Made by a program: the position numbers and the translations under genes
The notes under the pieces: model-generated
What the model was told of the DNA's origin: nothing
The model's input: the letters and a program-made list of their open reading frames with translations, nothing else
Database searches by the model: none
Shown: positions 49,446-58,014 of the stretch, one piece after another
Layout of the letters: every line of letters starts with the position of its first letter
Position numbering within the stretch: the first letter of the stretch is position 1
Assembly (NCBI RefSeq): GCF_003711805.1
Contig: NZ_QXCP01000005.1
Coordinates: forward strand, 348,639-412,638
Reading direction: 5' to 3'
DNA length: 64,000 bases
Source: Brachybacterium sp. EE-P12
Lineage (GTDB): Bacteria > Actinomycetota > Actinomycetes > Actinomycetales > Dermabacteraceae

Positions 49446-50264
49446 ATGAGCGCATGGCCCGGTCGCGGCAAGGCTAGTGACGTAGCTGGGTCGTTGCGCG
49501 GTCGAGCGTCGGATTACGCCACGATGATGCGGGAGCCCTGGCACCAGCTGCGGATTGAACTTGTATGGCGCACTCTGGAACCGTTCGTTCGCCCGAGCTC
49601 GAAGTGACTCGACGTAGGCTGCGGGGACGGCAGCCTCGCAATGCGGGCGGCGATCAGCGGTCACACCATCACGATTGCAGACGTTGATCCGGACATGGTG
49701 GCGGTGGCGACCGACGCGTTGCGCGGGGTGACGTCCGCGCGCTCATGGGAGTCGCTCGTGCTTCACGAACCAGCCGAGGCCGCGTTAGGCGAGCACGCGG
49801 AGTTCTATGACGTAGTTACAGCGCACAACGTCCTCGAGTACGTCGCCAACCGGACGGGTTTCGCCCGAGCACTCGCCGGCCGGTCGCGTCCCGGCGGGAT
49901 CGTGTCGCTGGTGGTGGCCAACCCGGTAGCGGTGCCTTTGACGACAGCCGTGCGCACCCAGGATCCTCGGGCGTTGCTCGGCGACCTGCGCGGGGAAGGC
50001 CTGCGACTAGGCATGCCCGGAAAGCACGTTGCCGCGCCTCCAGTAGACACCACGGCGGTCGTCGATGAGATTGTGGCGGCCGGGTTCACGCCCGTGGGCT
50101 TCTACGGAATCCGGGTCTTCAACGAGGTGATGACTGACGAGCACCGCAAGCACGAGCCTGGCTGGTTGACCGATATGGTCGAGGCCGAACTTCTCGCCGC
50201 CGAGCGTGAGGAGTACCGGGCGATAGCCCGGCACCATCACCTCGTCTTTCGCCGCGAGGGCTGA
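49446..50264 (+). pseudogene. SAM-dependent methyltransferase with internal TGA
   Basis: ATG 49446 with GGAGG eight bases before it begins a methyltransferase of about 272 codons. The frame meets TGA at 49605-49607 (codon 54) exactly before motif I (LDVGCGDGSLAM). The rest continues in the same frame through DVDPDMVAVATDA and DVVTAHNVLEYVA to 50264. The start, ribosome site and full downstream frame are otherwise intact. This suggests a nonsense mutation or a sequencing error. Reinitiation at ATG 49641 would lack motif I. It lies between an ISL3 element and erm. Confidence 0.75.
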
Positions 50265-51094
50265 GGTCTACGCCGATGCTTCGCCGCATTCGCCGATGTG
50301 GCGGACGTCGTACCGACGAGACTGCGGAAGACCGTAACCCACTGGTCCGGGGATACGTAGGCCACGACGGCGTCTGCCGGTACCCCTGCAGCACCGAGGC
50401 TCTCGCGCACCAAGGCCGAGGGGTATTTCTTACTCAGCGACGCCCTCACCGACCCGCCGACGCCGCTGAACGCGAGCTCGACCATCGCGGTGTACGCCCG
50501 CATCCGGCCAGTTTCGATCAACGGAGAGTCGCGACGGCGCAGGTGCAAGACCCCAGCGTCGACCCGGGGAACTGGCCGGAAGTCGGTCCGGGGGATCCGT
50601 CCACGTAGCTCCCACTCGTGTTCCGGCCAGGTCGTGGCCGTCAGGCGGCTCCAACGGCCGTACGCACCAGTACGCTTCTTGGCGTACTCGAGTTGGGTGA
50701 TAAACGTTGCCGACCTGACCGCTTCGAGACTCAACACTCGGTCAACGATCGCCGACGTCGCCCCAAAGGGGATGTTTCCAACAACCTTGATTGGGCCGGT
50801 CGGCAAGACAGCCGAGAGGAAGTCCTCGTAGACGATCTCGATGTTCGTCCGACGGGCGACTTCCGCCTCAAGTTTGCTCGACCAGCTTCGGTCGACCTCG
50901 TAGGCCACGAGGCGCGCACAGCGGTCGGCGAGTAGCCCGGTAAGTGCGCCTGAGCCGGCGCCAACCTCCACCACCTCGTCGTCACGCTCCAGTTCGGCGG
51001 CGTCCAGGAATCTGGAGATGGATCTCGGAGTGACCAGAAAATTTTGCGAGAGCGTCCGTCGACGCTCATCGCGCGACGTTTGAGTCCGGCTCAT
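50237..51094 (-). CDS. erm: Erm-type 23S rRNA adenine dimethyltransferase
   Basis: A 285-residue member of the KsgA/Erm family. Motifs: SQNFLVTPRSI (N-terminal Erm/KsgA mark), SAM-binding VEVGAGSGALTG, and the catalytic NIPFGATSAIVDRVL (N-x-P-F). The C-terminal RXDSP- and Arg-rich tail is typical of actinobacterial Erm proteins. It methylates A2058, giving macrolide-lincosamide-streptogramin B resistance. GGAGG precedes the ATG at 51094. An in-frame upstream ATG (51178) could start a longer form. It overlaps the convergent methyltransferase relic by 28 bp. Confidence 0.87.
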   Translation of the reverse strand: MSRTQTSRDERRRTLSQNFLVTPRSISRFLDAAELERDDEVVEVGAGSGALTGLLADRCARLVAYEVDRSWSSKLEAEVARRTNIEIVYEDFLSAVLPTGPIKVVGNIPFGATSAIVDRVLSLEAVRSATFITQLEYAKKRTGAYGRWSRLTATTWPEHEWELRGRIPRTDFRPVPRVDAGVLHLRRRDSPLIETGRMRAYTAMVELAFSGVGGSVRASLSKKYPSALVRESLGAAGVPADAVVAYVSPDQWVTVFRSLVGTTSATSANAAKHRRRPQPSRRKTR

Positions 51095-51136
51095 GGCGCT
51101 CCCTCCGTGGCTTCCCGTGGTGGCGTCCCTCTGAGT

Positions 51137-51152
51137 GGTGCGGTTCCGCACC
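51137..51152. promoter_or_regulatory. short perfect hairpin in erm 5' region
   Basis: A 7-bp stem with a 2-base loop (GGTGCGG/CCGCACC), 43 bp before the erm start. Erm genes are often controlled by leader hairpins; this one may play such a part. No separate leader peptide is clear. Confidence 0.3.
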
Positions 51153-51312
51153 AGCCGTAGGGCGCATGGGTCAAGCATGCTGCAGTCCCAGAGTACCTGG
51201 TCACTGGGAACGTGAATCGCCTGTAAGTGTTCGTGGTGGCCGGCCCGGGGGACTGCCGCACGATGAGGTGACAGTATGACCTGCCCTACGGTTAGGTTTC
51301 CACTCTTGGTCG

Positions 51313-52182
51313 CTAGCTTCCGATGGTGGTGAGTGCCCGCGGGGTGCGGGCGAGGTCGTAGTCGTGGGGTGTCGCGTACTCGAGGGAGGAGTGCCGGCGA
51401 CGACGGTTGTAGAACACCTCGATGTACTCGAAGATCGCGTTCGCGAGCTCGATGCGCGTCTTCCACTTCTTCCGGTTCAGCAGCTCGATCTGCATCGTCG
51501 ACCAGAACGACTCCATCATCGCATTGTCGAGGCCATCGCCGACGGTCCCGAACGACGGCAGCAGTCCCGCTGAACGGATCTTCTGAGTGAAGACCCAGGA
51601 GGTGAACTGGACTCCGTGATCCGCATGAACGATCCCTCCGGGCCCTGGCTGACGTGCACGGATTGCCATGTCCAGAGCGTTCACGACCAGGGTGGAGTCC
51701 TGTTTGGAGTCGATAGCCCAGCCGATGATCTTGCGGCTGCAAGCATCCAGCACGGCGGCGCAGTAGATCTTGCCCTCCCGGGTGGGATGCTCGGTGATGT
51801 CCGTGACCCACAGCTCGTTCAGCGCGAGACGGTGGAACTTGCGGTTGACCAGGTCGTCCGCTGTGGCGACCCCCTTGAGTCGCTTGATTCTGGCTGGGCC
51901 TGGAAGGCCACCGATTCCGGCGCGAGTCATGAGGACGGAGATGACCCGGCTGGAACACGGAATGTTCATTCCGATGGTGAGCTCGGCGTGGATGCGGCGG
52001 TAGCCGTAGGTGCCGCGGGAGGCGACGCGGATCTCCCGGATCAGGCCGGTCAGCCAGCGGCGGCGCAGCTCAGTGGCACTGGTCGGGCGCTTTCGGTACC
52101 GGTAGTAGCCCTGACGGGAGACGCCCAGTAGGCGGCAGCAGGTGCTTGTGGGTGCCCCGGCGTCGACGAGTCGGTCGATCAC
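51313..52182 (-). CDS. IS3-family transposase OrfB
   Basis: A DDE integrase-fold transposase subunit: WVTDITEH (first Asp), VHADHGVQFTS (second Asp), NAMMESFWSTMQ (Glu) and RRRRHSSLEYATP. The GTG at 52182 is an internal start. A CCCCAAAAGG heptamer-like slip site at 52191-52200 would fuse it to OrfA by -1 frameshift in a full element. It looks intact but is probably inactive without OrfA. Confidence 0.93.
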   Translation of the reverse strand: MIDRLVDAGAPTSTCCRLLGVSRQGYYRYRKRPTSATELRRRWLTGLIREIRVASRGTYGYRRIHAELTIGMNIPCSSRVISVLMTRAGIGGLPGPARIKRLKGVATADDLVNRKFHRLALNELWVTDITEHPTREGKIYCAAVLDACSRKIIGWAIDSKQDSTLVVNALDMAIRARQPGPGGIVHADHGVQFTSWVFTQKIRSAGLLPSFGTVGDGLDNAMMESFWSTMQIELLNRKKWKTRIELANAIFEYIEVFYNRRRRHSSLEYATPHDYDLARTPRALTTIGS

Positions 52183-52438
52183 CGGGTGCGCCCTTTTGGG
52201 GCAACTCCTCCCTCCTCGTCGAGCCACGTCGCGGCCCGGCGGAGGATCGCGATCTCCTGCTCGAGCTGGCGGACACGGCCGCGCGCCGCGCGGAGCTCGG
52301 CAGATTCCTGACTGCTTAGTCCCGGCCGGCGGCCGAGGTCGATATCGTCCTGTCGCAGCCAGTTGTGGAGGGTGACCTCGTGGATGCCCAGGTCCAGTGC
52401 GGTCTGCTTGACCTGGCGGCCCTCGCGGACCAGAGCGA
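52179..52438 (-). pseudogene. IS3-family OrfA, 5' truncated
   Basis: An 86-codon remnant of the helix-turn-helix subunit (LDLGIHEVTLHNWLRQD, then leucine-zipper RVRQLEQEIAILRRAA). It stops at 52179, overlapping the OrfB start. The N-terminal part was removed or displaced by IS256 copy 2. Confidence 0.87.
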
Positions 52439-53851
52439 GGTCAAGTCCCTGGAAGTGGTGTAGCGATCCTTCGCTGAGGGGTCAGGCGGTCAGGGCGGGT
52501 AGGGAGCTTGTGGTGACCTCCTCGGTGCTGGTGTCGGGGACGAGGCTGAGGCGGCAGCGGGCCAGGACGTCCAGTCCGAGGTAGCGGCGTCCTTCGGCCC
52601 ACTCGTCGGTCTGTTCGGCCAGGACCGCGCCGACGAGGCGGACGATCGCCTCGCGGGTGGGGAAGATGCCGACGGAATCGGTGCGGCGACGGATCTCCTT
52701 GTTCAACCGCTCGGTGGGATTGTTTGACCAGATCTGCACCCACACATCCTTCGGGAACGCCGTGAACGCGAGAAGGTCCGCGCGGGCGGCATCGAGGTGC
52801 TCGGCCACGGCCGGGAGCTTCTCGCTCACGTAGTCCAGGAGCCGGTCGAACTGGGCGTTGACCGCTGCTGCGTCGGGCTGGTCATAGACGCTGTGCAGCA
52901 TCGCCTTCACCGCTGGCCACATGCTCTTCGGCGTCACGGCCATGAGGTTCGCCGCGTAGTGGGTGCGGCACCGCTGCCAGGCCGCCCCGGGAAGATGCGC
53001 GGCGATCGCCTCCACCAGTCCCGCATGCGCATCGGAGGTCACCAGGCGCACCCCGGCGAGGCCGCGGGCGACGAGGTCCGCGAAGAAGCCGTTCCACGCA
53101 GCTCCGGTCTCGCTGGTCGCGACCCGCATGCCGAGCACTTCGCGGTGCCCGTCGCCGTTGACGCCGGTCGCGAGCAGGACGACGGCGTTGATCACGCGCC
53201 CACCCTCACGGACCTTCATCGTCAGCGCATCGGCGGAGACGAACGTGAACGGCCCGGCCTCGTCCAGGGGACGGTGGCGGAACTGCTCGACGTGCTCGTC
53301 CAACGACTCCGCCATCCTGCTGACCTGCGACTTCGAAAGACTGTTGATGCCCAGGGTCTTCACGAGCTTATCCATCCGGCGCGTGGAGACACCGGCGAGA
53401 TAGCAGTCCGCGACGACCGTGATCAGGGCTGACTCGGCGCGCTTGCGCCGCTCGAGCAGCCACTCGGGGAAGTAGGTGCCGGTGCGGAGCTTGGGAACGG
53501 CGACGTCGATCGTGCCGACGCGGGTGTCGAGGTCGCGGTGGCGGTAGCCGTTGCGCTGCGCAGAACGACCAGCGCTGGGCCGGCCGTACTCCGCGCCGGC
53601 AACAGCGTCCGCGTCCGCGGAGAGCAGGGTGTTGATCACGTCCTGGAGCAGGCTGCGCATCAGATCCGGGGACGCCTCGGCCAGGGCTTCGCCGAGCAGG
53701 CCGGAAGGGTCGACAATGTGAGGAGCGGTCATCGTGATGACTCCGTTCGAGAGTGCTGTGAGAGGTTCACTCGAAGGATCACACGGTGGCCGCGTCCTTG
53801 TCCGGGACGATCACAGGGCCACCGCGCTACACCACTATCGGGGACTCAACT
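52439..53851 (-). mobile_element. IS256-family insertion sequence, copy 2
   Basis: A 1413-bp element nearly identical to copy 1 but inverted. Ends are 52439 (right end) and 53851 (left end). Flanks CAGAGCGA (52431-52438) and GCGGCGCG (53852-53859) do not match, so it has no target duplication. It joins an IS3 remnant on one side to unrelated DNA on the other. Confidence 0.92.
52482..53732 (-). CDS. IS256-family transposase, copy 2
   Basis: A 416-residue mutator-type transposase, identical to copy 1 at nearly all positions (for example RSAQRNGY for RVAQRNGY, WNGFFAD for WNSFFAD, and a changed tail TEEVTTSSLPALTA). The DDE residues are kept and the frame is intact. Confidence 0.96.
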   Translation of the reverse strand: MTAPHIVDPSGLLGEALAEASPDLMRSLLQDVINTLLSADADAVAGAEYGRPSAGRSAQRNGYRHRDLDTRVGTIDVAVPKLRTGTYFPEWLLERRKRAESALITVVADCYLAGVSTRRMDKLVKTLGINSLSKSQVSRMAESLDEHVEQFRHRPLDEAGPFTFVSADALTMKVREGGRVINAVVLLATGVNGDGHREVLGMRVATSETGAAWNGFFADLVARGLAGVRLVTSDAHAGLVEAIAAHLPGAAWQRCRTHYAANLMAVTPKSMWPAVKAMLHSVYDQPDAAAVNAQFDRLLDYVSEKLPAVAEHLDAARADLLAFTAFPKDVWVQIWSNNPTERLNKEIRRRTDSVGIFPTREAIVRLVGAVLAEQTDEWAEGRRYLGLDVLARCRLSLVPDTSTEEVTTSSLPALTA

Positions 53852-53925
53852 GCGGCGCGTCCTCCTCGCAGGACAGCTCCACCCCTCTGCCCTCGACAGG
53901 GCCTTACGCGATCGGCAGTCACCTC

Positions 53926-54984
53926 TCACGGCTCGCTCGTCGCCGCCCGTCCAGCGGGGAGCCGCGCGCCAGAGAGAGGAGTGCTGTCAGGATTCGGCCA
54001 CAGGTCGGCGAGATCGCGCTCCGAGAGCGGAGTCGGGGACGCTTCGAGACGCTGCGCGATCGCCGCCACGACATCGGAGTGTTGGCGCAGCAGCTGCTCC
54101 ACCTCGGCTCCGGCGGTCAGCAAAAGGCCTTCGAAGGTCAGGGGTCCTTCGTGCCCGGCGGGAGCAGCTCCCCATGCGATCAGCTGCGTGAGGCAGCCGG
54201 CGACCTGAGCCATGTCGTTACGTGCACCCCAGTCGCGGACACCGTCCAGTCTGTCCTGCACATCCCCAGCGATGCTGACCTTCGCCGAGGACCATACGAT
54301 CTCCCCTCCCGTCGTCCCGGTGCCGGCGTCACTCGAGTGCACGGATCCACCGATGGTGACGTTCTCCTCGTGGGAGATGTAGGCCGAGATGATCGTGCCC
54401 CCACCGAGGTGCCCGATGAGCACATGCGCAGCCTCGTGTCGGGCGCGCCGAGACGTCCCCGACCAGTGTCGCGGCGGGGTCCGCTCGGCGATCTGGCCGG
54501 CGGTCCGGCGAACCTCCTCGAGGGGCGCTCCGTCCCGGTGGTGCAGGTACGCGGCATCGGCCACGGGCGCGGTGAACTCCTTGCGCAGCGCCACCGTGGA
54601 CGGCGTGACGTGCAGGAGCGCCGACGACCCACGGCCTGAGTCTGCAGCGCTCGCGCGGCGACGGTGGACGCGCACGATGCCCCGCCGGATGTAGACCACC
54701 CCGAAGATTGCCATGAGGTAGACGGCCACCTCCGCGGCACCGAAGCGATCCGCGAAGAAGACCAGAGAGGCGACAACCAGGGGCGCCAGAACGATCATCG
54801 CCAGGCCGGTGAGGACCGCCGGCGCGATGTCGAACAGGTACCCGCGAAGTGCGTGCAGCGAGGCTCGCATCCGGCGGGCCTTCGGCTCCTCGAGCGCGGT
54901 GGCGACGACCGCGGCGTCGGTGATGCCCTCTCCGAGGCCGCCGACGACGCGCTCGGCGCGCTTGGCGTGGGGGTTGGTCTTCAT
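53926..54984 (-). CDS. membrane protein with M41-like zinc-peptidase motif
   Basis: A 352-residue protein. Two hydrophobic helices (about residues 52-78 and 86-105) are followed by a soluble domain with RRARHEAAHVLIGHLGGG (HExxH) at about residue 182. AYISHEEN and GGSVHSSD follow, as in FtsH-type (M41) peptidase regions, but there is no AAA domain. ATG 54984 is used (CGAAGGGAC upstream). It is the last gene of a minus-strand overlapping chain (59906-53926). Its substrate is unknown. Similarity to M41 is judged by motif pattern only. Confidence 0.62.
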   Translation of the reverse strand: MKTNPHAKRAERVVGGLGEGITDAAVVATALEEPKARRMRASLHALRGYLFDIAPAVLTGLAMIVLAPLVVASLVFFADRFGAAEVAVYLMAIFGVVYIRRGIVRVHRRRASAADSGRGSSALLHVTPSTVALRKEFTAPVADAAYLHHRDGAPLEEVRRTAGQIAERTPPRHWSGTSRRARHEAAHVLIGHLGGGTIISAYISHEENVTIGGSVHSSDAGTGTTGGEIVWSSAKVSIAGDVQDRLDGVRDWGARNDMAQVAGCLTQLIAWGAAPAGHEGPLTFEGLLLTAGAEVEQLLRQHSDVVAAIAQRLEASPTPLSERDLADLWPNPDSTPLSGARLPAGRAATSEP

Positions 54985-55364
54985 CAGGAATGTCCCTTCG
55001 GAGCAAACGCATCGGCTCGCGCCATGCGGGAGGCGTGTTCGGGCGACCGGGTGGAGATGTAGCGGTCTTCGTAGTCGCTGTAGCCAGGGCGGGGCAGGTA
55101 GGTGTATCCGCCCGATGGGAGATCTATCCCGCCGGGCTCGGCGGACCGAAAGCCGGACGTGTGCCTCCACGGCAGCGGATCGAACCCACCGTCCGGCGCC
55201 GGAACCTCTCCGTCGCCGCCGCAGCCGAGACAGCCGAACGGGGTCTTGGACTGGCCGACACGCACCTGGATCTCGTGCACGCCTTCGCCGTCACAGTCGG
55301 GGCAGGGGGCAAGATCGGCCGTCCGGACGGCCTTCTCTCGCGGCGAGCCAGAGTCGACGGCCAT
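54984..55364 (-). CDS. DnaJ-type zinc-ribbon protein
   Basis: A 126-residue protein with two CxxCxGxG-like motifs (CPDCDGEGVH and CLGCGGDGEV, about residues 20-60), as in the DnaJ cysteine-rich domain. A Pro/Gly/Tyr-rich tail follows. Its stop shares a base with the next ATG and its ATG with the previous stop, so it is coupled at both ends. Role unknown; a zinc-binding adaptor is possible. Confidence 0.65.
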   Translation of the reverse strand: MAVDSGSPREKAVRTADLAPCPDCDGEGVHEIQVRVGQSKTPFGCLGCGGDGEVPAPDGGFDPLPWRHTSGFRSAEPGGIDLPSGGYTYLPRPGYSDYEDRYISTRSPEHASRMARADAFAPKGHS

Positions 55365-55651
55365 CAGCGCTGCTCGTCCTCGGAGAGACCGGCCTCGGTC
55401 ATGGCGGCAGCGATGCGGTGCTCGAGGCCGGAGCTGGAGTCGTCGCCGTACCCGTTCAGCTCGACACTCCAGCCGCACCCGATGCACAGATACGTCGGCT
55501 TTCGACTGTTCGGAGGGTCGGGCGGGAACCACTCGACGCGGTGGTACTCGAACGCCTTCGTCGCAGCAGTCACCCGACTGGCACTGCCCGACGACTGGCC
55601 TGCCGAACGTGCTGGCGCGTCGTGATCGCTGATGGTCCTGTTGACGGTCAT
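55364..55651 (-). CDS. small CxxC protein
   Basis: A 95-residue protein with a Cys pair in YLCIGCGWSVEL (about residues 55-60) and an acidic C-terminal helix. It shares a base of its stop with the following start and begins 2 bp after the preceding gene. No family is recognised. Confidence 0.6.
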   Translation of the reverse strand: MTVNRTISDHDAPARSAGQSSGSASRVTAATKAFEYHRVEWFPPDPPNSRKPTYLCIGCGWSVELNGYGDDSSSGLEHRIAAAMTEAGLSEDEQR

Positions 55652-55653
55652 GT

Positions 55654-56151
55654 TCAGCTCTCCTTGATGTCGTGGGGCATGTCCGTGCCGCAAGGAGCGA
55701 CCTCTTCCAGCACCGCTCGCAGCTCCGCTGGCCCGACGTGCACGGCGGCCGTGTGGTCCCTCCCTCGGTGCCGCTCGCGCACGTGGACGGTCACCTCTCC
55801 GGTACGAGCAGAAAGCTGACCGGCGGAGAGGGTCAGCGCGTCGCCATGTCGGTCGAAGATGGTCACCCTGCCCGCCTTCGCGGTGCATCCTTGCCGGACC
55901 GACTGCCCTCGCATGGCGCTCTGAGCGGGTTCGTCCACGGCCAGCGCGTCTTCGAGGGCGGGGCGGACGTAGTCGATGAACTCGTTCTGGCAGTCGGGAC
56001 CGATCTGCTCCCACGACCGCCGGGTGTAGTAGCCGTTGTGGCGACGCTCAGCGCGCATCTCGAAGGCGCGGTGCATCGCCCGAGCGCCAGCGACGACCTG
56101 CGCCTCTGTCGCTCTCTTGTGCTGATCCGGGGCACGGGTCTCGGCGACCAT
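55654..56151 (-). CDS. hypothetical protein, 165 residues
   Basis: A predicted soluble protein with N-terminal helical region (RAMHRAFEMRAERR; WEQIGPDCQNEFIDYVRPALEDAL) and a beta-rich C-terminal half. The N-terminal half resembles RyR-like or phage helical domains only loosely. It starts the lower half of the minus-strand chain. No clear function. Confidence 0.55.
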   Translation of the reverse strand: MVAETRAPDQHKRATEAQVVAGARAMHRAFEMRAERRHNGYYTRRSWEQIGPDCQNEFIDYVRPALEDALAVDEPAQSAMRGQSVRQGCTAKAGRVTIFDRHGDALTLSAGQLSARTGEVTVHVRERHRGRDHTAAVHVGPAELRAVLEEVAPCGTDMPHDIKES

Positions 56152-56486
56152 CGGGGCGCTCCTCTTCGAATGGTGTCGGGTTCTTCCGACTCACCTCTGA
56201 GCCGTTCAACGAGGTAGTGGGCGGCGGCGGGACCTCGCGGGACGGAACCGCCTGGCCCGGCCCGAGCGCGCTCCCTCCACCCCTGCACACCGCTCCCCCA
56301 CCCTGCCGGAGCCTCCGTACGCGCAGGTCTGAACGGGAGTGACACCGAATCCCCCATCGCGCCGGTCCCCGTATGCCCTATGAGGGAATCTGGATCCATA
56401 TCCCCCTCATACATACATACATCTCTCTCAAGAAGTCATAGAGAGAAAGGAAGGATATGGGTGCGTTTCCGGATTGACCTGCACGT
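56152..56486. other. 335-bp gap with short CATA repeat
   Basis: No gene is supported. The gap contains an AT-rich stretch with three tandem CATA units (56407-56421), unusual for this DNA, and a CTCTCTC run. It could hold the promoter of the 165-residue gene. Confidence 0.4.
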
Positions 56487-56816
56487 TCAATGGGTGGAGC
56501 GGCGTCGGCGCACGGTGGCGCAGGGCGTGGCGAAACCGCTATACGTCCCCTCTGACCTGGTATGCCTTCGCCGGCTGGCGATGTTGGCGCTCGCACCGCG
56601 AGGGGGATACCGAATGGACGAGCGCGCAGCCGCGACCATGCGCGAGAAGATCGCCCCCTCGACTGGCCGCAGCAACGGACCGAGCAACCCCACCTCGCTC
56701 TGCTGGCGGCTCCCGCAGCAGGCAGAAGGGGCTCGCATCTCCCTGCTGGCCATGTAGAGGAGGATGCCGTAGTAGACCAGAAGCAGGACGATGAACAGCA
56801 CGACGGCCCCGCTCAT
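56487..56816 (-). CDS. short membrane-anchored protein
   Basis: A 109-codon frame whose first 24 residues form a strong transmembrane helix (VVLFIVLLLVYYGILLYMA). The rest is basic and low in structure. The ATG overlaps the stop of a 12-codon ORF (56813-56851, ATGA), which itself overlaps the 26-codon ORF above, so translation is coupled. The C-terminal part may be shorter in reality. An antisense frame (56380-56757, plus) is considered non-coding. Confidence 0.45.
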   Translation of the reverse strand: MSGAVVLFIVLLLVYYGILLYMASREMRAPSACCGSRQQSEVGLLGPLLRPVEGAIFSRMVAAARSSIRYPPRGASANIASRRRHTRSEGTYSGFATPCATVRRRRSTH

Positions 56817-56847
56817 CTCGAGCGCTCCGGCGCCCGGCTGGATCTGC

Positions 56848-56928
56848 TCATGGCTGTGCCTCCCGGCGCGCCTGCCCCTCTAGCTCGACCTTCGAGATTC
56901 CACCGAGCCCCGTGGGGTGGCCGGACAT
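56848..56928 (-). CDS. 26-codon coupled ORF
   Basis: ATG 56928 begins 9 bases after the lipoprotein stop; the 26-residue product is basic-acidic mixed with no hydrophobic part. Its TGA overlaps the ATG of a 12-codon ORF at 56851, which then overlaps the membrane-anchored gene at 56816. The chain suggests real translation. Confidence 0.35.
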   Translation of the reverse strand: MSGHPTGLGGISKVELEGQARREAQP

Positions 56929-56936
56929 GGCGCCCC

Positions 56937-57428
56937 CTAGTCGGTCGTCACATGCAGGCGAGCTTCGATGGTGGCGAGGATGGCCTCGTCGCCGTACTCG
57001 TCGCACAGTTGCTGAGCGGCGTCGCTGTCGGCGCAGATGGTGGTGGAGTCAGCCATCGCCCACTCGGTCACGGGCCGTGCGGTCGCGTCCATGATGAGCG
57101 GACGAGGGAAGGGATCGAGCAGCGTCTTTACTCCCCGCTGGGTCACTCTGACCTGCATCTCCCCTTCGTCAGAGACGAAGCCGTCGTCGAACGGGAACAC
57201 ATCCTCGGAGGCACCCTCGCCCAACGGAGGGGTGAGGAACGTGAGGAGGACGTATCCCCCTGCTGGGCCGGAGTTGATGTTGATGGGGACACAGTCCGAG
57301 GGGAAGGTGAATGCATCGACCCGCTCCTGAACCTTGTCGGAGGAGGCGGGGATGCTCGTGCACCCAGTCAGGGCAAAGTGTGCACTTGCCCCCATGGCGA
57401 GGACGAGTAGCGTCCTGCGGTGAACCAC
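56937..57428 (-). CDS. lipoprotein of the minus-strand chain
   Basis: The 163-residue precursor has a signal peptide with lipobox LTGC (about residue 22). The mature part contains two conserved-looking Cys (PSDCVPI; TTICADSD) and no known domain. The GTG at 57428 lies behind GGGGGTGAAGC; a shorter start at the internal ATG (57395) is possible. It lies 13 bp behind the 91-residue gene and before the tiny coupled ORFs. Confidence 0.68.
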   Translation of the reverse strand: MVHRRTLLVLAMGASAHFALTGCTSIPASSDKVQERVDAFTFPSDCVPININSGPAGGYVLLTFLTPPLGEGASEDVFPFDDGFVSDEGEMQVRVTQRGVKTLLDPFPRPLIMDATARPVTEWAMADSTTICADSDAAQQLCDEYGDEAILATIEARLHVTTD

Positions 57429-57441
57429 CGCTTCACCCCCT

Positions 57442-57717
57442 TCAGGCTGACGCAGCGACGAGCTCGTCGAATGCCGCGGCTTCGTCGGGCGTGAGCAGGG
57501 CGCGGATGGAATCGGGCCGCGCCGAGTGGCCGTCGCGTTCCGCGGCGAGGTCGACGTACTCGCGGCGCTCGTCCTCGGCGTCCGGGCTGCTCCAGACGCG
57601 TCGGGCCTGCGCGAGGTCGGAGCTCGGATGGTCCCACTCGCGTGCGAACCAGAGCGCGAACGCGACATCGTCGCGCGTGGTCTTGGTCTTCGTGGCCGTG
57701 GTGGTCGGTGCGGACAT
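57442..57717 (-). CDS. hypothetical acidic protein, 91 residues
   Basis: A soluble, helical protein with WFAREWDHPSSDLAQAR and EDERREYVDLAAERD segments. The ATG at 57717 has GGAGG five bases upstream and is preferred over 57774. It heads the lipoprotein subunit of the chain. No family recognised. Confidence 0.6.
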   Translation of the reverse strand: MSAPTTTATKTKTTRDDVAFALWFAREWDHPSSDLAQARRVWSSPDAEDERREYVDLAAERDGHSARPDSIRALLTPDEAAAFDELVAASA

Positions 57718-58014
57718 CGTAGCCTCCGTCGGACGTGCGGGTGGGTCCGACAGATCAGTGGGCGCAGTCGACACGTCGCGGGACGTTTCCCTTCCTGTGG
57801 GGAGCTGTCGGCGTGAGCCGAGGGGTTTCAGCTACCGGCGCCATGACCTCCCGCGGCGCCCACGCCCACCTCACCGACAGGATGCGAGGCACCCTCTCGA
57901 CGGAGCCGCCCTGCGCTGCGCGGTGCACAGCGGATCATCGCAGCAAAGCGGACAGCCCCGTTCATGCGAGGGCCCGCCGAAGGCGGACGTCAAAGCGGGC
58001 CCGAAGCGGCGAGA

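Larger units (their letters stand above)
51277..52438 (-). mobile_element. IS3-family remnant, cut by IS256 copy 2
   Basis: Contains a full orfB and the 3' part of orfA. The orfA 5' end and left terminal repeat are missing at 52438, where IS256 copy 2 begins. The other end is placed at TGACCTGCCC (51277) by resemblance to IS3-family ends; this is approximate. Confidence 0.78.

Noticed and set aside
49605..49607. TGA read as selenocysteine in the methyltransferase
   Set aside because: No selenocysteine insertion hairpin is evident behind it and methyltransferases of this type have no Cys/Sec at this place.
26997..53851. Composite transposon bounded by the two IS256 copies
   Set aside because: Outer flanks CCTGACGG (26989-26996) and GCGGCGCG (53852-53859) are not the same, and copy 1 has its own inner and outer target duplication, so it inserted alone.
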